The notes under the pieces are model-generated. The model searched no databases and was not told the origin of the DNA. It saw only the letters and a list, made by a program, of their open reading frames with translations. DNA of 33,172 nucleotides from Phlegmacium glaucopus (lineage: Eukaryota; Basidiomycota; Agaricomycetes; Agaricales; Cortinariaceae): positions 96,893 through 130,064 of the forward strand of contig MU130238.1 in NCBI GenBank assembly GCA_015039465.1, in the 5' to 3' direction. Numbering within the stretch: the first letter of the stretch is position 1; the number at the start of each line of letters is the position of its first letter. Positions 9,986 through 21,365 of the stretch are shown here, one piece after another. Position numbers and translations under genes: made by a program.

Positions 9986-11259
9986 TCAGACATAGGATAG
10001 TGCACTGGATAGGTTTTGTCTGTCTCTTTCGGTCTCTTCATCAATTTCTTCTAATTGCTCTGCCCAGGATCTTGTGTCTTTGTTGGCCCATGCCTCAATG
10101 AGTGTGGTTTGTGTTGGTCCTTTGTTTTTGTGTATGTCTTGCCTATAACTTCTTTTCCCTGCTTCCTTCTTCCTTTCTATTTCCTTCCCAGCCCTCTTAT
10201 TTTCCTCAGAATGTGGTCCTTCCCTCCAGTTATCTGTGTCTCTACCTCCATTTGATCCCAATTCCTCCCTAATTCTTTCCCATCCATTGTCTCTGGTTCT
10301 CTGTATGTTTTCTTCACCTCGTTGCCCTCCTGCTAATCTTCCCGTTCCTCCTCCTACTTTGTGATATTTAGTTGTGCTTTCCTTCCTGAACACTCCTCTT
10401 CTTTGCCTGTGTTCCTCCTCCTCTGTTCCTGGTCTGTCAAGTCCTTCAATGATTTCCCATGTTGTTGGGTCTGTTGTGCAGAAGAATTTGTACCTGTTTT
10501 CTTGGTGCGTATGATTCATTTTGTTGACCTTTTCTAGGAATACCAGACATCTTCTATCCGCTGCTCCGTGTCCTATGCTCTGTTCCTTTTTGTTCCCCCT
10601 GCAGTTTGAGCATTCCATTTCACTCTGTAGCATTACTGGGCAGCTGTTGGTTTTGTGTTGCTTTGCACATTGACCACATGTTCCGTGGGTGGCCAAACAT
10701 TGTAATGCTTTATGCATGCCAAAACATTGGCACTTGAGGCACCTTCTTGGTTCCTGTGTTTGTTTCCTTCCCACACCTTTTTTCCTTCTATGAATAATCC
10801 TGCATTGATTCTCGTGTAGCAAAGCCTACTATCATGATTGCTGTTCTTTGCCCTGGCGAATGCATGTGTAGTGGTTTAATCCATCTTGCTTTGCAAAGAG
10901 CTGCTCCTTGTATGCCACTTGCTAATTTGACTTTTGCCCATGCTTCTTTATGTTCTATTGAATGATGTTGGTACCCAGTCAAACACCACTTCAAATGTTT
11001 GTGCTCTGAAGTCCACCATAGACCCCATCTTGCCTATGAACAACATCATAATGTCCTTCTCTCTGATCCACTCCGCCGCTTCACCTGAATTCATCTCATA
11101 TATGATATCCCCTGATGCTTGCCCATTCATCTTATTTGCCCCTACAAACCTTGCCCCCTCCAGTTTGGTTGATGCTGGTATGTCCATGAGTTTGATTGCC
11201 ATGTTTGCTTTTTCAACTAATTGCTTTTCAGATAGCTCATTCATACTATCACCTACCAT
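9986..11259 (-). pseudogene. Decayed ORF1 (gag-like, zinc knuckles) of a Tad-like LINE
   Basis: Reads in three phases: 11259-10948 (LVEKANMAIKLMD, GEAAEWIREKD), 10994-10788 (ASGIQGAALCKARWIKPLHM, SPGQRTAIMIVGF) and 10822-9986. The last part holds CLKCQCFGMHKALQC and CGQCAKQHKTNSC zinc knuckles and a third Cys cluster (CSNC...RRCLVF) followed by the FCTTDPTTWE region and a charged tail. Order and motifs match ORF1 proteins of basidiomycete non-LTR retrotransposons, which bind element RNA. At least two frameshifts (near 10980 and 10820) make it non-functional. Confidence 0.8.
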
Positions 11260-12374
11260 TGTATTTGCCTAGAAAATCCTTCAAAACATTGCCCTCATGT
11301 AAATGCATAGTTTTCTGGTGAAGTAGATGTTTTTAGTAGAGAATTTTTCCTTGAATTTGAGCCAAATTTGATCTCTGGCATGTTGTGTCCACTGTCTAAT
11401 AACTGATAAAACCACCAATAAGATCCACCTTATGCTCCTTACGGCTACCATAAATGCTTGTAGCATTCAGTAGATGTTCATGGGCAGAAATGTACAAATA
11501 ATGTCACAAAATTATGAACAAATCATAAAAAAATACCTGCTCATGGTTCAAACCAAGTTCAAACCTCTTCAATTCTGCCAAACCTTGAACTGGACTTGAG
11601 GTTTGGTTTAGCTAAGACTGCAAACTTTGAACTGAACTTCCAGTCCAGTTCTCAAAAGTTCAGTCCAAACTTCAGTTCAGGACTGAACTTGGCCATCACT
11701 ACCCCAAATAAGGTGTGTCTGCCCAAAAAAAAAATTCTCATGATGGGAAATCTCTGAGAACTATCTCCAATGTCTTCAGAGATTTCTTATGTTGGAATCA
11801 GTTGGATTTACTTCAAAAAATGGGTAAATATTTTTATCACCAGAAGCTGTCAGGACAATTTCAGGAGCCATTTAAATATGATTTTTCACCTTGCAAGGAT
11901 GGAGAGTGGCCCAGATGGCCCTAAATATATGGTTTCAGAAAAAAAATCAGTCCTTCAGGCTGGACCCCACCTTGGGCCACAACAGCTGGCTCCCTTGATA
12001 GACACATTTCAAGTCCATTTACCACCAACTCCCCAAGCCTTGATTTGATCCATTGACTCATCCAAGATAAAGATGCAACTTTTAGTCATCATCAACTTGT
12101 TGCACTCCCTGCATTACTTGCTATGACTGCCAGTGTCCAGGACAGAAAATTGGTCAGAATCCATGTTATATCAAATCCAATTTATTCTTTGGTCCCTGTT
12201 AATGCACCTTCGCAATGCCTTCATACTTTATTTTGCTAACAACTATGTATATATATCTGTGTTACATTGTGTACATTCCAAATTCATCCCTTTTCAGCCC
12301 TTGGCACAAGATTATGTCATTGTAAAAAGCCATCCTCTGCAGACTACCATAGGTTGAAGAAGCTAACATTGAAA
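11260..12374. other. No gene seen; CTGAACTT-rich segment
   Basis: 11281-11466 (minus) may be decayed upstream LINE sequence. Between 11540 and 11700 words such as AGTTCAGTCC, GAACTGAACTT and CCAAGTTCAA recur many times in both orientations, looking like a small satellite-type repeat. The remainder is AT-rich with no domain-bearing frame. Confidence 0.4.
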
Positions 12375-15300
12375 CTATATTTGAGAGAAAACATTGAGCA
12401 ATGAAATAAAAATGTGGAATACAATATAAGGGGTTGTACATACTTCTAGAAGTAAAATTTCTCCTGTTCCATATCCAAAGCATATTTTGGACAGGTGATA
12501 GCTGACAGATGTTGGCTTGCAGAAAGGTGATGGAATGCAAATTTTATGGTTCATGGTGTGGAATATTGTGTCTTGATATGTATCAAGGAATGATAACTGT
12601 ACTGAGGGACAAAGTCGGTTATGAGCATGATGACGGATATAAATACCATTATGAATTGGTGTTAAACTTGGTAATTGACTGCTATCAAATGTAAAGAGAT
12701 AAGACATATCACCATTCAGCTCTGCCTCACATTCTCCTGTGGCTGTATTCCAGATACGTGCAGTGTTATCATGAGATGCAGACACAATATGCATGCCATC
12801 AGGAGAGAATATAGCAGAGTTGACAAGTGCTGAATGTCCTTTCAGCTCTGCCTCACACTCTCCTGTGGCTGTATTCCAGATCCGTGCAGTGTTATCAAAA
12901 GATGCAGACACAATATGCATGTCATCAGGAGAGAAGACAGCAGAGCAGACAAATTTTGAATGTCCTTGAATGTCCTTTCAGCTCTGCCTCACACTCTCCT
13001 GTGGCTGTATTCCAGATCCGTGCAGTGTTATCCCCAGATGCAGACACAATATGCATACCATCATGAGAGAAGACAGCAGAGTGGACCCTCTCTGAATGTC
13101 CTTTCAGCTCTGCCTCACACTCTCCTGTAGCTGTATTCCAGATCCGTGCAGTGTTATCCCCAGATGCAGACACAATGTGCATGTCATCAGGAGAGAAAAC
13201 AGCAGAGTAGACCCATCCTGAATGTCCTTTCAGCTCCAACTCACACTCTCCTGTAGTTGTGTTCCAGATCCATGCAGTGTTATCATCAGAGGCAGACACA
13301 ATATACATACCATCAGAGGAGAAGACAGCAGAGTTGACAATGTCTGAATGTGCTTTCAACTCAGCCTCACACTCTTCTGTGGCTGTATTCCAGATCCATG
13401 CAGTCTGATCTAAAGATGCAGACACAATATACATGCCATCAGGAGAGAAGACAGCAGAGTATACCCATGCTGAATGTCCTTTCAGCTTTGCCTCACATTC
13501 TCCTGTGGCTGCATTCCATATCCATGCAGTATTATCATCAGATGCAGACACAATATGCATGCCATCAGGAGAGAATACAGCAGATTTAACAGGTCCCAAA
13601 TGTCCTTTCAACTTTGCCTCACACTCTCCTGTGGCTGTATTCCATATCCAAGCAGTGTTATCAAAGGATGCAGACACAATATGCATGCTATCAGGAGAGA
13701 AGACAGCAGAGTAGACCCTTCCTGAATGTCCTTTCAGCTCTGCTTCACACTTTCCTGTGGCTGTACTCCAGATTCGTGCAGTGTTATCAAAAGATGCAGA
13801 CACAATATGCATACTATCAGGAGAGAAGACAGCAGAGTTGACAGGTCCTGAATGTCCTTTCAACTTTGCCTCACACTCTCCTGTGGCTGTATTCCATATC
13901 CATGCAGTGTTGTCAAAAGATGCAGACACAATATGCATACCATCAGGAGAGAAGACAGCAGAGTAGACCTTTCCTGAATGTCCTTTCAGCACTGCCTCAC
14001 ACTCTCCTGTAGCTGTATTCCAGATCCGTGCAGTCTTATCTTTAGATGAAGACACAATGTGCATGCCATCAGGAGAGAAAACAGCACAGTTGACCTTGAG
14101 TGAATGTCCTTTCAGCACTGCCTCACACTCTCCTGTGGCTGTATTCCAGATCCATGCAGTCCTATCATCAGATGCAGACACAATATGCATACCATCAGGA
14201 GAGAAGACAGCAGAGTTGACATGTCCTGAATGTCCTTTCAGCACTGCCTCACACTCTCCTGTGGCTGTGTTCCAGATCTGTGCAGTGTTATCATAAGATG
14301 CAGATGCAATATGCATGCCATCAGGAGAGAAGACAGCAGATTTAACAGTTCCTGAATGCCTTAGAACTGCTTCAGTCATGCTCCATGCTTTTCTCCTTCC
14401 AAAGCATATTTTCCATGGACAATCCATCCTACTTCCATATACTTTCCAAATATCTGATTTTTCTGGCAGCCAAGCCAATGCTGAAGGACATCCCTCAAGA
14501 CTGTTATTTTTAACAAAGTCATAATTTTCCTTCAGGAATCTTTGAGCATCAATCACTGTCATCTTTAACAGCCTGGCCTACTTTTTGTTCTAAGTGTAAT
14601 TCATCTATAGAGACATGTTCACTTACATTTGTCCAACCTTCTAGCTCATCCAATGATTGCATTGCCAATCCCAACTTGCCTAAAATACTCAAACAGTCCA
14701 TCCATCTCAGAAGGTGTCTTTCAAAAAAATGCTTCAATTCATCAATTTCATTGTTGTTGTCTGCATATGTGAAATGTGAAACCCAGCTACCACAAGCATA
14801 TGCAAGAGATTCAGGAATATCTCCACATCTCCTCTCTGCCAAGTAAGACACCCTTTCTTTCTCTGACCATTCTTTCTCCATCAGTGACAGACACTGAAGT
14901 GCCAAATGCTTATGTGAAATCCATGGGTCAAGGTAGTGCTTTGAGGAAAGAATGGGATTACTGATAAAATCATAGAAGGAAGCATGAAATGTTGAGATGG
15001 GCATATCAGGGTTTTGTGATGGAATATATATCAAGGAATGAAGAGAAGACAGGGCAGCCACAGTGTGTTCTATAGGCATTTCCATCAAGGCACTGATGGC
15101 AGTCATAGAAAGAGGATTATAGACATATACAACAGCTGTGAGAACCATGTCTATATTTTTCCTCTCATTTTGAGTTGTAAAGACATAGGCAGCATCCAAA
15201 ATTCTTTCATAAAGCATATCCAGTGGATGGGTTACATCAGATGTTGCTCCCAATTTAACCACATCTGATAGACGCTGAGCCATGCTGTAGCTACCCTTCT

Positions 15301-16832
15301 GAGCAATATATTTGCAGACAGTTGCTGCATAAATGAACAAGGTGCCAGACATATCCACAAGCCTTCCAAGTTCAGCCTGTGGAGGCCAATCATGCCTATA
15401 GTACTCTACTTGGCCATCAAGCAAGCAAGCTTTAATATAAAGCTCAATATCAGCCTTGACAATCTCCTTTTCAACCTCATGGAGGATGAAGTTGGAATGA
15501 TCCCAAGAATGATTAAAAGTCTTCTTCAGCACTATCTCTGGACGACTAGTGATGAAGAACTTGACTGGAAGAGATTTACTGTGCTTTGAGATCACAGAAA
15601 GCAACTCAGCCACAAGGGACTGGTCAGAGCACTCATCCAGTGCATCAAGAACAATAACTGGGAGTACTCCTCTGATACTATCCTTATCTGCAGTCAGTGG
15701 TTTGACCATGAAATTCAGGAATTGTTTGCTAATCCTCCAAGATGTGCAGTCAGTACTCAGATCAGCTTTTACTACATCCAAGATAAGTTGGGGCAGAGAA
15801 GGGAGATACTTGGCCAACTGAAGGGAGATGGTGGGAATGATGCAATGAACATCACTGGTATCAGACCGGAGATGAGAAGAGAAGAAGGTACCACCAAGGG
15901 AACCCATTTCACGGAGGATTTCGCTGAAAGAGTAAGCAATTGTCGTTTTGCCGGTTCCAGCCATCCCGTTAAGCCAGTATACCTTTGTGTTTTCATCGCT
16001 GGCCCACACTCGCAGTGAATCGAGGATGGCCTGGCGAGTGTTCTCTGTACATGCGTTGCGTGGAATTGCTGCATCGTATTCCGCAAACTGAGCACGTGGC
16101 AAGAGCTTCTCATGTAGTGTATCCTATAAAGCATTCAGCGCATATCGTCTGACTCCGAAGAGTATATTACTCACTATGACTCGAGTGTTTGATTGTTCAA
16201 CTCCATCAGCGTTGGATAGCGCATGCATGTGGATCTGAGTCATCCGACACGAAGATAAGACTGTCAGTACACAGATTAGTTTTTGTACAGATGGAATGAT
16301 ACTTGCAGTGTTAGCCATGTAAATCGATGAGTGATGGAGGGATACATCGTGAGCACCTTGGAAGGCAGACATTGAAGCCATGTCCTAGACGAGGAGCCAT
16401 TAATAACGACAGTCGTGAACGTAACACGGACGCTGACCGTGGATGGAGTTCCTTGTCCCGGGCTACTAGCAGAAGCAAGTTGCCTGGGTATAATAGGTAT
16501 CGATGCTGAAACTGGGACGGAATTTGGCAGGGACACTGTGTCTGTTTCCGCGGTCATAACTGCTGTACCAGCGTGATCGACTCTGACCACAGGAACCATA
16601 TTGAGCGGCAAGTGGCTTTAAAGAATGAGGAGATTAAGTAAATAACGAAGCAAATAAGGAATTCTGCTGCTCACCTTGTTCCAGCGTCTGTTGTTGCTAT
16701 ACGCTTATCCGAGCTCGGATCCGCGTCGATCGACAACGGTGTGGGCGGGCGTGTCAAAGGGGGGAACTTCCCTTTGACATATCGAATGGCCTTGGTTATG
16801 CGATTGTTCTTAGATGGTCTTTCGCTCGACAT
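12375..16832 (-). CDS. NACHT-WD40 NLR-type protein (STAND NTPase), disrupted by one 10-bp duplication
   Basis: Signal-transduction ATPase of the fungal NLR/HET-D/E class, cytosolic, typically acting in non-self recognition. Start ATG 16832-16830. Exons 16675-16832, 16438-16615, 16175-16384 and 16123 onward stay in phase across introns of 59, 53 and 51 nt. The N-terminal region includes a helical segment (SIIPSVQKLICVLTVLSSCR). The NACHT domain has Walker A GMAGTGKTT, Walker B VLPVIVLDALDE and the sensor-like FFITSRPE. A frame change near 14560 is solved by a 64-nt phase-0 intron (GTAAGT ... TTAAAG, about 14562-14626); otherwise it is a small indel. Thirteen 42-residue WD repeats follow, then a family-typical C-terminal tail (KICFGYGTGEILLLEV) to 12375. 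In repeat 12 a direct 10-bp duplication (12957-12976) shifts the frame, so this allele probably ends early unless corrected. Confidence 0.85.
12711..14358 (-). repeat. Tandem array of 13 near-identical 126-bp WD40 repeats
   Basis: Each unit encodes a pattern HSGxVxSAVFSPDGMHIVSA then SxDxTAxIWNTATGECEAxLKG. Differences concentrate at a few sites: the residues around Val near the start (GT, GH, LK, GK, GP, GR, AW, DI, GW, ER, AL; then K, N, Y, H) and those flanking Asp and TA (Y/D/K/F/L/G/H before D, N/R/K/Q after, Q/W/R after TA). Backbone positions are almost invariant even in DNA, which implies recent amplification or gene conversion. The array belongs to the NLR gene; repeat 12 contains the 10-bp duplication. 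Confidence 0.9.
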
Positions 16833-18220
16833 GATGATGATGGTCAAGAGAGAGCTGTGTTCTTCTCACGGTAGGGTCTCAGCGTAAGTTACAAGGGCAG
16901 CTTGGGGAGTAACGATAACAAGTAACACCGCTACTACTGATCCCAACCAACGTGTCATATGAATAACGTCCTTCGCTGGTCCTCCTCTCGTTATCTCCTA
17001 TTCCTACCTGCAGGTCACCTCGCTTTGATGGCACATAGATAGCACCTAGTAGGTAGGTACCCTGATACGAAAGTTGAGGAACAAGGGAAGACTGACTCTT
17101 GAACAAAGAGAGAGTATAGCAGAGGATGAGAGCCACGGTCATGGCTTCAACGATATTGAGGCTGGTTGTTCGTAGTCATAGTACTAATAACGTTCATGTC
17201 ATCGACTAAAATAATGTGACCTTGTAGAAACAAAGGAGGAATTTCGGAGATACCATCAATGGCATTGGTTTCCACGTTGACAGTAAACTAATGGCTTGAC
17301 AGAAACTCATCAGATGCAAGTATCGTCGACCAGCGATTAGTATCGAGCCCCCAATATTTCCAAGTTCTCCTGCCAGAAACGACATAAAGCTGAAATTAGT
17401 TAGTCATGCTAGGCAAAAAGGACAAGTAGACCACCATGAGACCAGAACGAATCAGTATGGTTTCGATGACCCATATCAAACGACGCTCATTATTTAGAGG
17501 GGCATTACTCCTACCCAAACTGTCGGAGGCGGAGTCATTGCCAGGGGTGCTTCAGAATGACGGCATTCAATGACAGAAGGTGATGTTGAGGTAGCGTCGA
17601 CGATAATTTGGTAGTGGTTGGCTAACATGGGTTTCTCAAAGTTTGAATGTGAACCCGCTCATTGGGGTTGAGTTGAGTTGTGTTGCGGATGAGATAACGG
17701 TGAAATTTGGGCTTTACAATTGACATTGACGTTGGTTATGGTTGACTTGGAGAATGATCTAGTAGCAGCATTATTGCCAGTTGACAGAGAGGCTCAACAG
17801 ACCTTAGAACATACAGTGCCGCTTCGGTGCATAGCTCCTACGTTGTCACTGGTATATTCTTGAGTACACATGATGGGTAGCCAGAGCGGTGTAATGGTAA
17901 AACGAGAGTAAGAGTTTTGAAATGTGGTAGCAAAGAAATTGATTTTCGTAGGTCTCGTCGCATTTCAACCGGCACGTTCAGCCCTTCAATGCGAACCGTT
18001 CACACCCCACTTACGTGCACAGCAGAATGCGACAGTTCCCTACGTCATGCATGGGCATTCTCAACAGGGAGACGACTCCGAATCATGGAGGGCAGCTTTG
18101 CGAGCATAGCCATGGTTCTGGATCGTGAATACGTCGGCGCCCGGTCCCCACACTTCTTCATCCTTTAGCATGGGACCTAGTCATAGTTCAGGATGAGTAG
18201 GCTATCCTTCGGGTTTTGAC
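16833..18220. other. Upstream region of the NLR gene, no gene supported
   Basis: Contains short frames (16879-17142 minus, 17917-18168 plus) without recognisable domains. The part nearest 16832 presumably carries the NLR promoter, but no TATA motif at a convincing distance was seen. Confidence 0.4.
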
Positions 18221-18870
18221 ATGGCGGGCTCAACGACTTCGGTGCGCGACCAAGTACCAGCTCTATCATCAACGCCAGCCCCTACTTCTGCATCCTCATC
18301 TCTAAGGCCTATTCTTCGCCATTCCGATTCCGATAGTAGATCATCACCCGAGACCTCTTTCACACAAGACAACTCCCGTCTACACTCTTCCACAAGTGCA
18401 CAAACCCTCCCTTCGTCACAAGTTGACGCATAACAAACAGTCCCTCGCCCATGGTTATCTCACAACGAGTCTACCATTGGAGGACGACGCATTGGCAGCG
18501 AGGTGGTCTACCCAGATAATCGAGAGAGTGAACAAGAGGCAGATACAAAGGAAACAGCTGCCCGAATGTCCGAGAAGAGCTCTGCAGGAAAGAGAGAAGT
18601 TGTAGGAACAGGAGAAGAAGTGGAAGAAAGCTTCCTAGCTCCAATGAAGAACAAATCAAAGATGCACCATTATGAAATCTGGGGAAAAGTTCTCCAGGTA
18701 CGTTGTTATTTTGTAAGCGTCTTCAAAAACGAAGTAGATGTGTCAAAGGAACTGGAGAATACTGAGACTCAGTTCTCTTATAGGCCTAGCGGATTGAGAA
18801 CCCATATGAACACGCATAATAATGAAAAACGTGAGTTGGACTCCAATTCCTTCGTTTCGCAACAATTAAA
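18221..18870 (+). pseudogene. Remnant of a C2H2 zinc-finger transcription-factor gene
   Basis: Starts with a Ser/Thr/Pro-rich frame (18221-18433), followed by a charged segment in shifting frames. A canonical intron (18698-18783, GTACGT...TTATAG) joins codons reading GEKFS to RPSGLRTHMNTHNNEKR, the second half of a fungal C2H2 finger and its TGEKP-like linker. Upstream only one Cys of the expected Cys pair is present (CTIMKSGEKF) and spacing to the first His is two residues too long. No second finger follows, and the exons do not connect in one frame. I therefore read it as a decayed gene. An unrecognised exon structure could rescue part of it. Confidence 0.45.
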
Positions 18871-19601
18871 ATAATATGGGGCACAGATAACAGGACGTGG
18901 GGTCGCATCATTGCAGGAGTGTACTAGTAGTGCTGACGCTGAAAGCAGAAGCACCGAAGGCCCAGTGAAGGGACACAATAGATGTACAATCTAAAGATTA
19001 TTCTCACGCCTAGGCTATCTTCACAGCTGGCTTGCGCTGGCTTATTTTATGGCCGCTCCATGGCGATGGGGATGTGGATTCTAAGTTTCGCCCTCTTCGC
19101 TCCAATCGATTTGTTCTCAACTCCTTTTATTTCATTTCATTCGGATATTCGGGTTGCGCCCACCGAGGACAAATGCAGCCGACTCCAACGCCCTCTATAT
19201 AAGTCTATACACTGTTACAGACTGTTACAGTTATCTTCCTCTATCAACGTTAAGGTATTGAATTGTCACAGTTCGTAGGATCCTACCGCTGGTTGTACAG
19301 CATTCTTGTTTCGTTCATGCATCAAGTGGCAGCAACTAAAGGAACTGCGATTGAAAATTATAGGAAAATTTCATTGAGTGCAGGATTTTACCTTGGATAC
19401 ACTTAGCTACGATTTGATTCTCACAAATAATTAGATGCTGTATTTGAAATTCGCAATCAAGATTGTCCTTTTCTCATCTGCATCACCTCGAGCTCATTAT
19501 CGACCATCCCGATTTCCGGAGCGTGTTAATGCGGTCTATTCGATGGAAAACAGTGTTGTACAGAAATTTTAAAATTCCAATTTTCGTTGAGTATCTCTCG
19601 T
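18871..19601. other. Non-coding stretch with an isolated TATA motif
   Basis: CCTCTATATAAGTC at about 19190-19203 resembles a core promoter directed to +, with a CTGTTACAGACTGTTACAG direct repeat (19211-19229) about where transcription would begin, but no gene follows on + before the minus-strand gene ends at 19602. No other feature seen. Confidence 0.35.
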
Positions 19602-20334
19602 TCATCTTTTAAGATTCGGCCACTTTTCAGAAGAGGCTGGACAAAGATTATATCAGAACTTTACGCAGATAGATACGCAAAACGCACGTCATACGAGTAA
19701 CATTAAAGGAGACCTGGACATCATCTCCGTCACCATCAACTTGAATGGGTATCTATTCACATATAATCAGTATTGTTAAAGCTCATTTTCGAAAGAAAAA
19801 GAGGTTTTCATACCAACGTTGCAGCTATCCGAAGATCATTTGAGGTGTACTATGTTGGTGATAAATTCAATATTTGGAAGTGATAAATGAGAAACGGCTT
19901 TACCTCCTTCATTTTATCGTCTTTGATAGTACTGATGTTCAAACCGCCATGTCCCCAATGGAAAAAAATGAGCTCAATTGTCATCTGTTCGTCGAAAGGG
20001 CCCCAGGTTATAGTCTTCTCGGCAGGTTCGTCGGGTGAAATGGGTTGCAAAGATTCCCCAAACCGCCCGTCAAAGAGGACAGTAGTTGGCGGTCCCATGT
20101 CCGGTCCTATGAGGTTGGCTTGGACTACTTGATTCCATCTTGAATTAACAACCTGGAAGTAAGGCGGAAATCAGGTAGATAAATAACAGATGATGGAATG
20201 GACGTTACTCCAAAGATGGTAACGACGGTCTGCGAGTTAATGCTGACGGACACGATTCTACCAGACTGTGCTTCACCTCCTGGCCCTAAGATATTGTCGC
20301 GCTTGATAATGACTGCCTTTGGGTGAGAAGACAT
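19602..20334 (-). CDS. Stand-alone copy of the fungalysin C-terminal domain, 167 aa, five exons
   Basis: Exons 20334-20209, 20152-19904, 19849-19814, 19752-19695 and 19636-19602 (introns of 56, 54, 61 and 58 nt, all GT-AG) sum to 504 nt, 167 codons plus TGA. The protein begins SSHPKAVIIKRDNILGPGGE, continues with RIVSVSINSQTVVTIFG and TTVLFDGRFGESL, then ITWGPFDEQMTIEL, and ends in PSSEKWPNLKR. It aligns along its whole length with the extension of the M36 peptidase transcribed in the opposite direction, and all four introns lie at equivalent positions. No signal peptide or membrane segment is visible. The fold is unknown to me; the spaced hydrophobic strands and WGPF motif suggest a beta-sandwich binding domain. 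Function could be competition with, or assistance of, the peptidase (inference). The gene is intact. Confidence 0.75.
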
Positions 20335-21275
20335 TTTAATTCAACCGGCTATGGGGAAAGAGGAAAGAACAATACGAATTCCTGTCAGAAGCTCAGAGTT
20401 ATTGCTTTATGATATTATAATATTTGAGCACTCGCGAACTCCATTTAAATCTAGATCTAGATTGGGAGTGACCATACATGCCCAGATACCTGACTTGGGC
20501 GCCGGGGGTATCTCCGTTCACGCTGCGTTAATGCAAACACCTGATTTCTGTCCTTGTGCCTATCAGTACCTAGAAGGAGTAGACAATCAATACTTACCAC
20601 TGTGCTATTTTAAACCTAGTTTCCACTATCACCTATCACCGATGCTGCACCATACTATGGATTCATTATTCGACGATAAATTGAACAGGCTCTCTTGTTA
20701 TACCCGGGGAAAAAGGAAGTTCCACGCGTTGATGGAGTATCTTGATTCTTGCGAACAGATATTAGCAGGAGATGTATGAAGACTTGTTGAAAACGAAAAC
20801 GGTCAAAGACCCACGGTCAGTGTCAGCTGATGACGAACGTTTATGTAAGTCAAGTTCTATTGCACATCATCGTCCCACAAACTATTCTTCTTCGAATATT
20901 TTTAGGATAACCTGCTTAGCCGCCGCTAATCCTGGCGCTAAGATAGCAGGAATAGATCAATGAAAGTAAGACAAACATATTAAAACCCACAAGGCCGGGG
21001 GAGTTACCAATCGGGATAACTTGTGCAACTTTCTATTCATTTAAATTCTCATCGATTTCATCAGCCGTGCCAAATTTTCGAAATGACGAAGGGAATATTT
21101 GTAAGAATCTCAAGCCCCCCCCAGAGTACGTAGCTTACTAGTATCCTTATCGAATCCCGCGTTTGCCGCATGCAAGCAGTCTCACATACATGCCTTCTTT
21201 TTTGGTTTCCTGGCCAATCTACCCGGAGTTGACTCGTGATTCGTCTAATCGTCTGCTTTGAATCATGAAGTATAT
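20335..21275. promoter_or_regulatory. Shared intergenic region between two divergent, homologous genes
   Basis: About 940 bp separates the start of the minus-strand domain gene from the start region of the fungalysin gene, so it must contain both promoters. A 142-codon frame on + (20351-20779) has no recognisable domain, lacks splice support and is probably spurious. AT-rich runs occur at 20405-20430 and 21035-21060, but no clear TATA box was fixed. Confidence 0.4.
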
Positions 21276-21365
21276 ATGGAAACCTTCAAGTCGCTCAAAT
21301 ACGAGGGCCTCAAAGTCATCGAGTTCATCCCAGAGAGAATAATCCCTCCGAACAGCTGATTTCAA

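Noticed and set aside
12827..14524. Many 60-93 codon plus-strand frames with repeated SGEKTAE words
   Set aside because: They are antisense shadows of the WD40 repeats, recurring with the 126-bp period.
16124..16174. In-frame TAG at the end of this stretch as a nonsense mutation in the NLR gene
   Set aside because: GTGAGT...TTTATAG forms a 51-nt phase-0 intron ending exactly at that TAG, so no mutation is needed.
20351..20779. 142-codon frame between the two divergent domain genes as a third gene
   Set aside because: No domain, no intron, no homology to neighbours; sits where both promoters must be.
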